64,000 nucleotides of DNA from Lutjanus erythropterus (Eukaryota; Chordata; Actinopteri; Lutjaniformes; Lutjanidae). Where the stretch lies: positions 1,075,967 to 1,139,966 of the forward strand of contig CM034608.1 in assembly GCA_020091685.1 (NCBI GenBank), in the 5' to 3' direction. The position numbers were made by a program, and so were the translations under genes. Under the pieces are notes generated by a model, which did not search any database, was not told where the DNA came from, and worked only from the letters and a program-made list of their open reading frames with translations. Below are positions 42,840-55,500 of this stretch, piece by piece (positions within the stretch are counted from its first letter, which is position 1; the number at the start of each line of letters is the position of its first letter).

Positions 42840-44680
42840 AAAATTTAAATGTCGGCACTCATACTCTGGTCTTTAATAACCCCCACATGCCAAACACAGT
42901 GTGCTGTACAGGATTTTAGTAATCAAATTACTCAAATTACTCTAGGAATGGTTTCAACCCTAAAATGAATGTCTTCTCTGTAATTTTCACACTTTACAAA
43001 GTCATCCCACGGGCTGGACTGGATCCTCTGGCGGGCCGGTTTTGGCCTGCGGGCCATATGTTTGACACCCCTGGTCTAACTTCTTAAAGTTCCAGCTTAT
43101 TCTAGCACAATATTTATCATAGGTCAAACAGACAGTAACATAAATCCAAACATAAGATTAGTTTCAATTTATTAAGATTCAATTTATTTAATTTTTAGAG
43201 CTAACTAACCAAACATTAATTTCAACCAGGACATGTCTGCTCCTATGAAGATACATTTTGCTACTGTGGACAGACATATATTTATTAGATGCTATTTGTA
43301 TATCTGTCTGGGCCAGAGGTTCCTACAGTGTGAGGTGGGTCTTCCCAGAGATGCAGTTCCAGGGGAGACTAAGTGAACAGAAATGAAAAAAATATTACAT
43401 TAGTGTTTAAATGGGGAACTTGAATGTGCGTGATTTGGTTCAGGTCAGAGATACTGTATTGTGGAATTTTATTGTTTCTCCCACTTTCTCAGAGTCAATC
43501 TAATAAAAACCTTCAAGGAGACTCTTTTATCTATTTGGTTTAATCTGAAGCTATATAATTATCATAATCACATAGACATCCAGGTATTATATAAAGCTAC
43601 CTTCGTTCTGTGTACTTCTGCAGCTTCACACTGAATCTTTATGTTTTGAAATGCAGTTTCTCTCCTGTGTCAGTGTTCTTTTTACTGTCACACATTTTGT
43701 GCATATTCCTTAACACACAGTTAAAAATGCTAACAATTTAGTAACTGACGAATCATTAATAAGATACCCCCCCTTTCTCTTTTTTCCTGTTTGAAGTTTA
43801 ATTTTAAGTTTCTTTATTCAATGAATGGCTCTGCCGGACAAAACAATGTCTAATGAGGCACAGTTAATGCCATTTCAAGACTATTGACTAGAAATCATTA
43901 GCTTCCTATAGAATCTATTTCTAATATCTGATTTATTATGTTTATTTATCTAAGTGGTTAACTAATTCAGTCAGGCGGTAATTTATTATGAAAGTAATGT
44001 GATTGCAATTTCAAGTAACTTCAAGAACTTTATCCAAACACTTTTCAAAGCTGTTTTTCAAAGCATGAAAACATTAAAATTCAAGTGGTTTCAAGGTTTT
44101 CCAGCACCTGTATGAACCTGCAATTTATACAAAAGTCTGTGTTCAGTCTGGGAGGCTCAGCTTTCCTTAGATACAAGTAGGGGGCTAACTACTGATCCAC
44201 TGATCTAAGGTATTCATTTGTACATTATTTAATAGTTTACTGAGGTGCTATGAAGATTAATATACACATTAACTCACAGTTAATACAATAACATCTTCTG
44301 CACATAGCCAGGCATGCCATTACATAAAAAGGATTGGGAAAGTTTCTTTAAAAATGTCTTTTTATACAGTTACTAATTACCTGATAAAAAATGAGTCAGC
44401 AATGTAATTCAAATGTCACAATATTAAAGTAATGTAACTTGATCACTTTCCATTACTTTTTAAACTATTTTGCCTAATATAGTGTTTTATGGCTGTATTA
44501 TTTCCATCATCAATTCATCAGTCGATTATTTTCTCAGTTAACTGATCAGTTCTTTGGTCCATGAAATATCAGAAAAATGCTCGCTCAAGATGACGTCCTC
44601 AAATGTCTTGTTTTGTCCACAACACAAAAATGCTCAGCTTACTGTCAGAGAGGAGTAAAGAAACCAGAAAATATTCACCT
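42840..44680. other. No gene recognised; repeat fragments
   Basis: Contains GGCGGGCCGG...TTTGACACCCCTGG (about 43010-43075), the end of a common fish hAT-like repeat. At 44340-44560 is a block (CTAATTACCTG, TAATATAGTGTTTTAT) that recurs at 46080-46260 and, inverted, at 13280-13400. Otherwise AT-rich. Confidence 0.45.
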
Positions 44681-44846
44681 TTAAAGGGATAGTTCATCCA
44701 AAAATGAAAATTCAATTGCTCCATTAATTCAGCAGATGTTTTAATTTTCTCAAAGGAGGAGAAATTCGAGCTTCTCTGCTTCATGAGAAGGCTTACTAGG
44801 CTGACTAATATTTTAGATAGCTATCTAACAGAAGGTCCGTCCCTTC

Positions 44847-44981
44847 TCAATTGAGTGGGACCAAGCTCTTCTCCACCTCCACCTGCTTCTGTAGCTTTGT
44901 GGCTCTTTTCTTAATGCCCTTAAATGTGTAGTTAGAGGTGGTGGTTCGATCCTGCTGCCACAGGACGTTCTGGTGACTCAT
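44847..44981 (-). other. Small open frame, 44 codons, unassigned
   Basis: Starts MSHQNVLWQQDRTTTSNYTF and ends EVEKSLVPLN with TGA. It lies in a patch of slightly higher GC (44.83-45.18 kb) in an AT-rich stretch, as a processed-gene or element fragment might. No family recognised. Confidence 0.15.
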
Positions 44982-46881
44982 TCTCTGAGGAGTGCCTTAT
45001 AGATAGGCAACCGGAACCCGAAATCAGGGTCCAGCCCTCTCCACAACCTCTTCCAGGAAGTGATAATTACATTTTCTGGTTTTGGTAGAGGTCCTTTGGC
45101 GATCATTCCATCTTCACAGGATACAACAAGGTCTTTGCATGCATCTCAAACTGCTTCCCCATCCCCCTGGTCTGTGTTAACACTGCAGTGATTCACCAGG
45201 TCAAGGATACATTGCCCTCCTTACTCAACATTTCAACGTGGTTTACTTTTGTTTATTGTTTATTTTTCTTACTTTTAACCTGTTTCCATACAGTCATAAT
45301 CGTGTTTCCATTTGTTGTTACATTAATCACAACATCTTATTCTTCATTACAGAATAATCTGTGCATTACCTCATTCAGTGTCCTGTTCTTGCCCCTTTAT
45401 CCTGTTGTTCAACAATGGATAGAGTCCCCTGCTTTCCATACCACTTTCATATTGGCTTTAGCAGATTAGGGATCTCAACTCTTTTGACAACATTTTTAAT
45501 TGGTTAAATTCCAAACAGTAATTAATTGATTAATGAGTTTATCATTAATATCCCTACCCTGTGGATAGCCTACACATTGTTACAGTTGGATAATGTAAGA
45601 ATCATTTACAGTCTACAAAAATGATAAATGAAAATGCTGCAATAAAAACTGTTGATCATTTCTGTGATGTTTTTCGTTAAAGCCTCAGTGAGCCACTAGA
45701 GAGGTGCAATGTGGGCGCATGCAGCTCCAGAGCCACAGGTTGCCCCTGATCTAAATACACAAAATGTCCTCCTTCCTATCACTTGTAGGAGATGCTGACA
45801 GGTTTTTTTTTTTTATTGTTTGTTTGTTTTTTTCCAGACCAAAGCATAATGTCTTTGGGGTGCAATATTATTTTCTGGATAACCTTCCTCAGATGTTTGC
45901 TCTGTCAGTACTGTGTCTTCTGTGGTTTTTATGAAAGTGTTTACATAAGAACCTGATCTCTGCATCCGGATGCCACAACACTGCCTTCCAGCATATCCAT
46001 GTTTTACATGTAGAGACTTGTAGGCAATGTGATGGTGAGGGCATCAGTTATTGCCAAGGCTGGGAGGGTTACTTAAAAAATGTATTACAATAAAGTTACT
46101 AATTACCTGTTAAAACATGTAGTCTGTAACATAATCCAAGTATCACAATATTAAAGTATTGTTACTTGATTACTTTCTGTTACTTTTAGATTACCTCAAT
46201 ATAAAACGTGGTGGAATTGTTTAGCCTAATATAGTGTTTTTAGGGCTGTGACTAGTGATTATTTTTGTCATTGTTTAATGCTGTTGTTTGGTCCATGAAA
46301 TGTCAGAAAATGTTGAAAAATGTTGATCAAAGCTCAAGACAATGTCCTCAAATGTCTTGTTTTGTCCACAGCTCAAAAATATTCAGTTTACTGTTAGAGA
46401 GGAATAAAGAAACCAAAAACTTTCACACTCTCTGCTCACTGTGCATGGTAGGATAAATATATTGTCTTTTTAATTTGTAACTGTAATAGAAAACAGTTAC
46501 CTGTATCCTGTTACATGTAATCAAGCCCCAAGCGTGACTGTATGTTATGTTGCAAGGATGAATATTTTATTGCAGTGGATTAATGAAAAAGTACCAGCTA
46601 TTAAAGACTAGTAGATGGTGCTATTTGATCTTGTACCATTAGAGTCCCTAATCCATAAAGTTTGGGAACCCTGTGTCTCTAATATCATCTGCATATTGCA
46701 TGACTGTACTCTGTATGTGTATCTGAGCTGCCCTTCTCTATTTTTGGTTTGCTATTTACTGTTTCATCTTTTATACTTTTTTTCCTGTAGATCTCACAAT
46801 GAATCCATGGTTTATTTGTTGTAAAAGTGAAAACTAACAAATTATATATTGGTATTCTTTATTGATCATTACAATATTTAC

Positions 46882-46992
46882 CTGTGGAGTTTCCTCTCGA
46901 GGTCTCGCCATCTGAGTGTTGGCCTGAGGGGTTCAGGTGTGGCTACCAGGGGCTCTGAGGGGGCACAAGTCCTGCTGTACTCCCAGACTTCT
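46882..46992 (-). other. Exon-like open block, unassigned
   Basis: On the minus strand, CTTAG| then an open frame of 36 codons (EVWEYSRTCAPSEPLVATPE and on to RWRDLERKLH) and CCACAG|GTAAAT. GC content is higher than its surroundings. No family recognised and no partner exon found. Confidence 0.2.
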
Positions 46993-47299
46993 CTAAGTTC
47001 AATTTAAGCCTTTTTAAGCACGTTTAATGCAATTAAGAATGAAATTCAATGCCAAATTTAAAGGTGCAGTAAGGTTTTTAAGCCCTTTCCAATATTAAGC
47101 AAATGCTTGAAGTAAATAAGAACATTTTATCATAATACTCACATATATATTGTCTGGAACAGGCTCAACCCACTTTTGATTGTGCTGCCACTTAGAGTTA
47201 AAACTGCACTTGTATTTACATAGAAATCAGAGTAAGACAGAAAAAATATTTCAGGTAAAAATTATTATTATTATTATTATTGGTATTCCAAGAAGTAGG

Positions 47300-47910
47300 A
47301 AGATAACGACTTTTGGTTTTGTCACACTGGAATATACACCTGAACAAATATTTGGGATTTACTCTTGATGAGTTTAAGACTTATGAAGTTGGAACTAAAG
47401 TCCTGGCCGATTCAGCTGGAAGAGTATTAGGGTCTTATGTTCACAAGTTTCATACAAGTTTCAGAGCTTTATGATGCATGTGTCTCCCCTGTATTAAATG
47501 ATGCTTCATGGATATTAAAGGGCTTGAAAGAATGTAAAGTATCTGACTCCATACAAAACAGCTGTGCACTGGTTTTTAGACATTCATAAGTTTGCTCCTA
47601 TTTTGTCTGTTCATTGTGATTTGGGTTGGATTCCTGGTTCAATAAGATGAAAATGTGAAATGATCAGACTGTGGAATCGCCTGCTTAATGTGTCAGAAAA
47701 CAGGGTCAATAAGAAGGTTTTTCTTTGGAGTAAATTGCACAATTCTCCGTGGGTTAAAGAGATTCATTATATCTTTGAGGAAGCTGAGTTACAATATATG
47801 TATAGTAATGATTTAACATGTAGCATAAACACAATTAGAAGAAAATTACTTGTTAGATTTGAGGCAAAATGGTTGAATGATATTTTGTTAAAACCAAAAT
47901 TATAAACATG
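47300..47910 (+). mobile_element. LINE ORF2 C-terminal remnant
   Basis: Frames over this span read FTLDEFKTYEVGTKVLADSA, SELYDACVSPVLNDASW and MIRLWNRLLNVSENRVNKKV, matching from memory the post-reverse-transcriptase region of a fish I-clade-type LINE. Frameshifts break it. The intact-looking part is 47660-47905. Confidence 0.55.
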
Positions 47911-49166
47911 TATTATGGCCCTGAATCTGATGTTATATCAAACTTATCAAGGAGTCAGAGGTGTTTGGTGTCTGAGAGCAGGAATTCTTCCTCTGAACCT
48001 TGATGTTGGCAGATTTAAAAACATCCAGGAGGACAACAGGTCGTGTGATTAAGGAGAAGTTGAAAATGAATGAAATGTCTGTTCAAAGTCCAGAAATGTT
48101 GTGGTGCTCTGATGATGACAGCATGGAGCGGTTGTTTAAATTTAACATTTATAAGTTGGCTAACTTTGTTTCTGTTTGGAAAAAAAACAGTTCAGGATGG
48201 TTCATTGTTTAACATTATTTGTCGTTGTTTATGTTGCTACGCTGGTTTCTGGTGTGTTTCTCTAAATAATGGTGTCTTGTCAGCCTGTCTGGGCTGGACA
48301 CATTGCTTGATATCAATTATTAGTTATCATGGAGACTGATCACCGATATTTAGAACTAATATTCATTTGCAGTAAAAATTTAAATTTTGGTGTCAAAATT
48401 TAGAATAACACACCTGAGATGAGACTGAATACAGTCTACTGTTTGTTTTTGTATACTATGGAAATTTGCAATAACTAAATTTTAATGTATTTTCTTTGTT
48501 GAAATGCCTTTAAACAATATTTTTGATTATTTTAAAACAAAAAGTGCAGAGATCTTCCAGCAGCAGTTATTTTATAACCCACACAAAGCAGTTTGAACCA
48601 TCTGTGATACTGATGTGATATTGATACTTTTATTTCAGTAAATGATATGAGTGAGAACTTATTCCACCAGCGTTTAATGTTATATATTAACATGTGATAG
48701 CATGGAACCTATCACTCAAAACCAGGCACAAGGCATCACTAATTATTACTAATATAGCTGAATATGTACAGTGACTATGCACTTTCCTCTATCTTATCAT
48801 GTAAGTTGACTGACAGTGTAACTTTACATCACTGCAGCAAATTATTTAGACAACGCAGAAGTTGGCATTGAAACTGATCATAACATTGTGGTGTTTTTAA
48901 AACTTCAGCATTTTTTATTGTAACTTCGACAGTTTCTGTTGCCTTATTGTCACACACAGCTGCAGTCTGCTTCTCTCTCGTCGTCTGTGACGCTGCATGT
49001 CGAGGCCCTGTTGTACATCCAGACTGACAGAAACTGAAAGGAACTGATAGCATCCAGTCAATCTTAAGAACCCCAAAAGAGTTTGAGGCGGCCCTGTTAA
49101 ATCTATAAGTGGGTCTCTAGGGGTGGGCAATACCATAAAATTTGGTTTCAATCTGATGCCAAGTAA
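47911..49166. other. No gene recognised
   Basis: AT-rich intergenic sequence without clear coding potential or strong repeats. Confidence 0.4.
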
Positions 49167-49714
49167 TTTAAAGGGATAGTTCACCCAAAATGAAAAATTC
49201 AGTCATTATCTACTCACCCTAATGCCAACTGATGGTCAGGTTTATTTTGTTAGTCCATAAAACACTGCTGGATTTTCACAGGAAAACAGTGCTGAAAAAG
49301 TGAATGGTGACCAGTTTTTCAATGTGAAAAAAACAACTGAAAAAAAAAACATAAAATGCCTCCATACTGCTCGTCTGGTGTAATTCGAGTCTCCTAAAGC
49401 CCCAGCATGCCATTGGCACACCGTCACACCACACACACCCAGTTCGGACGACGTGCACGTGCAGATTTAGGCTAAAACATGGTGTAAATAACATCTTTTT
49501 AGTTGGCATGTTGGGACTTTCAGAGACTTGGATTACACCAAATGAGCAGTACTGGGCCTTTTATGTTTTTATTCTGTTTTTTTTTTTTTAAACTGGTCAC
49601 CATTCATTCCCTTTGTTTGTGAGATTCTGCAACACTGTTTTTCTGAGAAACTCCAGCAGTACTTTGTGGACTAAAACACTCAAGTTTTCATTTTTGGGTG
49701 AAGTATCCCTTTAA
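49167..49714. mobile_element. GGGATAGTTCACCC-family foldback element, complete
   Basis: Left TTTAAAGGGATAGTTCACCC, right TTTTTGGGTGAAGTATCCCT. Arms with CACTGCTGGATTTTCACAGG and, inverted, AACTCCAGCAGT flank two ACTGGTCACCATTCA-type blocks. Confidence 0.75.
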
Positions 49715-50044
49715 GGCCAGAATCAATGATATAGACACTGATACTTTTTATTATTAAAAGCAGCGTACAAGCAGCAGTGTGCCATTATTTATAAGGGGAA
49801 AGCATGAATAGACTAGATACGCCAAAATGTAAGAAGCCTTTCATTGTTCCATGAAAAGGTTTATATTCAGACACTTTCATTTTTCAGTTATGAAGTATTT
49901 ATTTATTTTACAATATCATTAAAATTAAGGAATTTAAGTTATTTAGACAAGTTGTTTCAATGCGCTGCCTGACATTTAGTCTGCTAGTTTGAAAATGTAA
50001 CAGATCCAATTTGACTAAAATATTCATTTAACTACTATATACCT

Positions 50045-50200
50045 CATTAGCATATTTCAGCCCAAACCTGAACACGGCCTGACATTTTCTTAACAAGCTT
50101 CACTCTATAGACCAAAAAACAGCAGTTGACAGTGACAGGGACAATACATGGGGGGGATTTGAATTGGCAATGACTAAATTGGGGATGAAAAAAAAACTAC
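50045..50200. repeat. Dispersed repeat copy, related to 27990-28320
   Basis: GCATATTTCAGCCCAAACCT, CCTGACATTTTCTTAACAAG and GACAGGGACAATACATGG match that repeat closely. Confidence 0.6.
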
Positions 50201-50793
50201 TACAACTACTGATGATGATACTAATTGTCATAGATTTTATCTTCTTACCCATACATCAAAAGGAGAAAATCCTCAGGAGTCCAATATGTCTTACACTGAA
50301 ACTGGTTTAATAATACTTAGCCAAGGAGAATGAAGAAATAATCAGTACACACTTTGTCTGATGTTCCCTACAATTGTGGAGTTTTGGTCCTCCGGGATAG
50401 TCTTTAAACATTCAGAGATAAGATCATGATGAACCTCTGCCCAAATAACAACACATCTACAGCATCTAGAATTAGTCTATTGGTCTGTAAATCCAAACAC
50501 AGGAAGCATGAATGTACAAGGTCTGAGACCATAGCTCAGCACCCTTTGCTCCCGTTAGTTCAGGGTCAGTGTTATCCAGACCAGATTACAGTTACGTCTT
50601 CTGCATTCTGAGAGACAAGACAAATGCCTCTCCAACCTCAGCCACCTTAGCAACACTATCAGTTTGTTCTCTTGTTTATCTGAGAGGAAAAGACAGCTGC
50701 ACCTACTGTCCAGAAGTATGTTTGTCATGAATCAGTGCAGGCCTCTCAATGACTCCAAGGCCCTAGTATGATACTTAAAATTGAAAATTTCCC

Positions 50794-50832
<39 letters not shown>

Positions 50833-50849
50833 CAACAACAATAATAATA
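50794..50849. repeat. (AAT)n/(AAC)n microsatellite
   Basis: Run of TAA units with an internal CAA stretch. Confidence 0.9.
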
Positions 50850-51399
50850 TTACAGCCCATATCCAGTGCAAGCCCATGAAATATGTGAAAATCACACTCT
50901 GATCAGACCCAAACCTGTCAGTTTCCGTCAGATTCAGGCACAGGCACTTTTAAAATCATAGTTGAGTACTGAGTGCAATTTGAATTAATATGCAAACCTT
51001 TCATCTGCATTTTAATAAGTTGATCTGATCACAAACGAGCCAATGAAAACAAAGACATACAAATGAAAAACAAAACAAAACATTGCAGCGCAGGTTTGGA
51101 GTGAAGATGTTAATAATTAATTGTTAACTGATCAATTGCTGTTAAGAATTTAACCAATTAAAAATGGATATTAGGTCAGTAACTGCACCTCAGTTGACTT
51201 TGTTTTGTCTATCAGAGACATTTGCTGAATAAGGAAAATTAAACTTGGACTTAAAATGAGAAAAAAAAAATGAAAATGAGGAAAAAGCATATTTTGTATC
51301 GTATTATTCTTATTATTAATGATTAATTGATTGTTAGCATTTTCAACTTTTGGTTCAGGAAACACAATCCCTAATTTGAAGAGGTGACTGACATCAATG

Positions 51400-51540
51400 T
51401 TTAAAAGTAACTAATACTAGTAGTTTTTGAAATGAACACTCTGTACTTTTACTTAAGCGCATTTCTAGCACCAGTACTTTTTCTGTGGGGTTACAGTACT
51501 TGTACATGAGTACAGATTTTCAGTTCTCTCTCCACCACTG
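51400..51540. mobile_element. hAT element end fragment
   Basis: TACTTGTACATGAGTACAGA then TCTCTCCACCACTG, the inverted end of the CAGTGGTGG family; about 500 bp upstream of slc27a6. Confidence 0.6.
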
Positions 51541-52046
51541 CACGTTTTCATCTACAGCTGTGAAATATCTCCAATAGGTCCTCTTTCGTTCACCCATCGT
51601 ATGTGTGGGATCAAAGTGGTCAGGGTGCGCACTGCGGGGGGCTGCGCGGCCATGACGCGCGTGTTGTTCGTGTTGCGCGCGCACACACACACACACACAG
51701 AGCAGTGGAGGAGCAGAGAGCACATGCACCACACAACTCAACCTTGTTTTCACAGACAGTTCTAATCTTTAATGATAATGAAAAAAAATGTAAAACGTAG
51801 AAGAAAAAAATGAAATGATCAAGATTTCGGGATTGATCCCATTGTCGCCAGAACTGATCTTCAGAAACAAATGTAGTATCGGAAGTATCGATATTTTGGG
51901 ATCGTTCCGCCCACCCCTATAGCTCATTGGCTGTCACTGAGCTGCTGTGAAATTGCATAATGAGAGTGGGATCAGAGGCTGACTGCAGCCTGTGTTTTAA
52001 AGTTGTGGAGCAGTGTTGAAGTGAGCTGAGGTGTTGTACCGTCAGG

Positions 52047-52524
52047 ATGATAACTGTGGTGTTTACCAGCGTTTTAGCAGGACTGCTGGCTCTTCTCCTC
52101 TACCAGAGGATGTCTTATCCATACTTGTGGAAGGATTTGATGTATTACTTGAAACTCCGGGGTTACAGAAAGACGCTGCAGGCTCGTATGCAGCAGGGGA
52201 TCATCACGTACCTCGACTGTTTTCTCCACCAGGCGAGGAAGAACCCGAACAAACCTTTCATCATCTTCGAGGAGCAGACTCTGACTTACCAGGACGTGGA
52301 CAGGAGGAGCAACCAGTTCGCCAACGCGTTCAGGACGGAGGCTTCTCTCAAACAAGGAGACATTGTTGCTCTGTGGATGTTCAACGAAGCGGATTTTATC
52401 TGCGTGTGGCTGGGGCTGTGCAAACTGGGCTGTGAAGTCGCTTTTCTCAACGTCAACATTAAAGCCAAGTCTGTGCTTCACTGCTTACAGAGCTGCGGAG
52501 CCAAGACGCTGCTTGTTGGCGCAG
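52047..52524 (+). CDS. slc27a6: slc27a6 coding exon 1
   Basis: Encodes the membrane anchor and the N-terminal domain through [18 protein letters not shown] plus one base. [20 protein letters not shown] is FATP-specific. Donor GCAG|GTCCGT. Confidence 0.95.
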
Positions 52525-55500
52525 GTCCGTCTTCTCTAAAACTTCAAAACTAAACTCTGTCACTTCTCACTGTGCAACGAGTCTGAAGCTCCAGTCCCAA
52601 CACAGAACCTTTCATCCGCTCACTGTTTGTCATTTCGTCTTTTACGTCGAGTTTAGTCTTGTTACTTATTTTTTCGTCTAGTTACATCTTTTGCGTCTTT
52701 TTAAAATCTTGACTCGTCTTTTTCGTCCTTTTTTTAAAAAAATCTTGTCAAGTCTTTTCTTGTTTGTCTTGTTAGGACTTGTAGGCTTGTTAGATCTTTT
52801 GTTTTTTTTTTGTCATAAGTCTTTTACATTTTTTGCCTTGTTACGTCGTCTACGTATTTTTGTCTTGAAACATTTTTCACGTCTTTTTTGTCTTGTCATG
52901 TCTTCAACGTTTTTGTTACGTCTTTTAAAATTTTTTTTGTCTTGTATGATCTTTTTTTCATCATTTTTTTTTGTCTTGTTACAACTTTTACATCGTCTTC
53001 GTCTTGTTACTTCTTAGTTGTCTTGTTAGGTCTTTTACATTCAACTCTTACATCTTGTTACATTTTTTATGTCTTTTTATTGTCTCGATTTGTCTTTTAT
53101 GTTTTTAAGTCTTGTTACATCTTTTTCTTGTTATGTCTTTTTTACTTGTCTTTTGCTTCTTGTTTGGTCTTTTACATTTAGTCATGTCTTTTATGTCATG
53201 TTATATCTTTTCCTGTCTTGTTACATCTTTACGTCTTTTTGTCTTGTTACACCTTTTACTTCATTAGAGGACCTGAAATTTGCATACACATTAAGATACT
53301 CATTAGATCATTTCTCGGATAAAGATCCTGCACCACAGCTAACAGTACATACAAACAATGTCATTTCAAAATATTTCTTCTCCAGCAGGGCGCAAGGCAA
53401 GGCTGCCTTCTGTTGCCCCTCTTGTTCAATAGTTAGCAGTCGCCCTGAGGGATTGGGTCGATTTTGCAGGTATTGAGCAGGGGGGTCATACACACAAACT
53501 AGCCTTGTATGCAGATGACCCGCTTAAATCAATCCCGGTTGAACTTGATGCAATTGCTCTTCTTAGCCGTACATCTGAATATAAAATTAATTTGACCAAA
53601 TGTTTACTTCTCCCCATAACGCAAAGGCGTCCCAAATCTCCTACACAGAGTTCCCTTTAAAGTTGTCAATGACTCGTTTACTTACCTAGGGGTGTGTGTG
53701 ACGTGAATTTAAGGATCTGTTTAAAAAGAACCTACAACCAGCCCTTGAAAGAGTGAAAGTTGAGGCGCTTGGGGTCTCTCCCCATCTCACCGGTGGGCAT
53801 GGTTAAATCCGTTAAAATGGTCATTATGCCAAGAATGTTATACAACTTCCAGTTAGTCTCTGTTTTTCTCCCCAAATCTTTTTTTTTTTAAGGAATTAGA
53901 CAAGCACATCTACACATTCATTTCACTGTAAGACATTTCTGGAAAGGTGTGAGGGCTTGCATTACCCAACCTCTTGTACTATTACTAGGCTGCAAATGTG
54001 CATAAAATAACCTTCTGGATGTTTCACTTTCGGGAGGGGGAGGGGCCTGATTGGTCTAGCATGGAGCGGCATTCATGTATACATTGGACCCCGTCTCCAT
54101 ACTTTGTGCCTCTCTGCCACTTATTGCAGTATCTGCACCCCCATAGTCTGCAACCCCGCTTTCAGAACCTGCCCTTTTAGACTCAGCATTCCATCTGTGG
54201 TTCCAAGAGGACTTAAAATGTACTGCTAACCTCTTCCATGATTGTATTTTCTCTTCCTTTGACCATTTGGTTAAAGAACATGACATTCCAAGGACGCATT
54301 ATTTTAGATACCTACAAATTAGAGACTTTACTTGGAAGCACTTTTCCTCCTTCCCAGCCGCTCCATGCAGGGGGTTGGATGGAAGACTGTTTTAGCCTCA
54401 ACCCCTATCAGGAGTGCACTGTCTCAAGATTGTACAATATGACTCAAAATATCTCTAGCCTCTCTCTTAACCATTTGAAATGTGCTTGGGAAGAGGAACT
54501 GGGAATGAAGCTTCCTGATAAGACCTGGTAATCTGTGACTAAGAGCATACATAAATCATCAATTTGTGTGAGGCATGGTATACTTCAATTCTAAGTGTTC
54601 CGTCGTTTACATCTCTGCAGAAGCACAGCCAGACTGTACCTTGATGTTGACCCCACCTGTCAGAGGTGTCATGCTGCCCCGCTACTCTATACCACATGTT
54701 TTTCTCCTATCGTTTGATCGCCCCATTTTGGTCATCTATATTTGAAACTCTTTCACAGATGTATGGCTGTAATATACCACCCAACCCTGTAACTGCTGTG
54801 TTTGGAGTAGCTCCACAGGGCTTTTGAGTTGCTAATCAAACTCCATGACTTTTGAGTCCCTTCTGGCCCGCTGACTAATTCTACTGAAATGGAAAGACAG
54901 GGCTCCACCTTCACATGCCCGTTGTGCTCCTTTTGTAACCTGAAAAATGCAATAAAAACAGTTAAAATAAGATCCTCATTAGAAAGTCACACACACCAGG
55001 CTGTAATACACAGCTAGCAGGGCTGGACAAACGTCAAAAGTACATACAGTCTTTACTCAAGTAGAAGTACAGATACTTGTGTAAAAATGACTCTGGTAAA
55101 AGTGAAAGTACTGATTGAACTTCTTTACTGCAGTAAAAGTGAAAAAGTAGAGGTTCTGAAATGTACTCAGAGTACAAAAGTAAAAAGTCACCTTCCCTGT
55201 TTGTTACATCTTTGACATCATTTTTATCTTGTTTTGTCTTTTGCATCTTGTGAGGTATCTTACATTTTTTCACCTCTTTTACATCTTCCATCTTTTACAC
55301 TTTTTTCCATCTTTTTACATAATTTACGTCTTTTTTTCTCGTTTCGTCTTTTTCGTCTTGGTATGGTATTTTTGCTTTCTACATCTTTTATGTCTTATGT
55401 CTTTTTTTTTTGTCTTTTTGTCTTGTTTTGTCTTGTTACATCTTTTATGTCTTGTTTTATCTTTCATATCTTTTTTTAGTCCTGTCACATATTTTATTTC

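Noticed and set aside
52074..52481. 135-codon minus-strand frame
   Set aside because: Antisense shadow of slc27a6 exon 1 with no homology.
52691..53476. Phe/Leu/Ser-rich frames of 97-135 codons
   Set aside because: Translations of the T/C-rich minisatellite.
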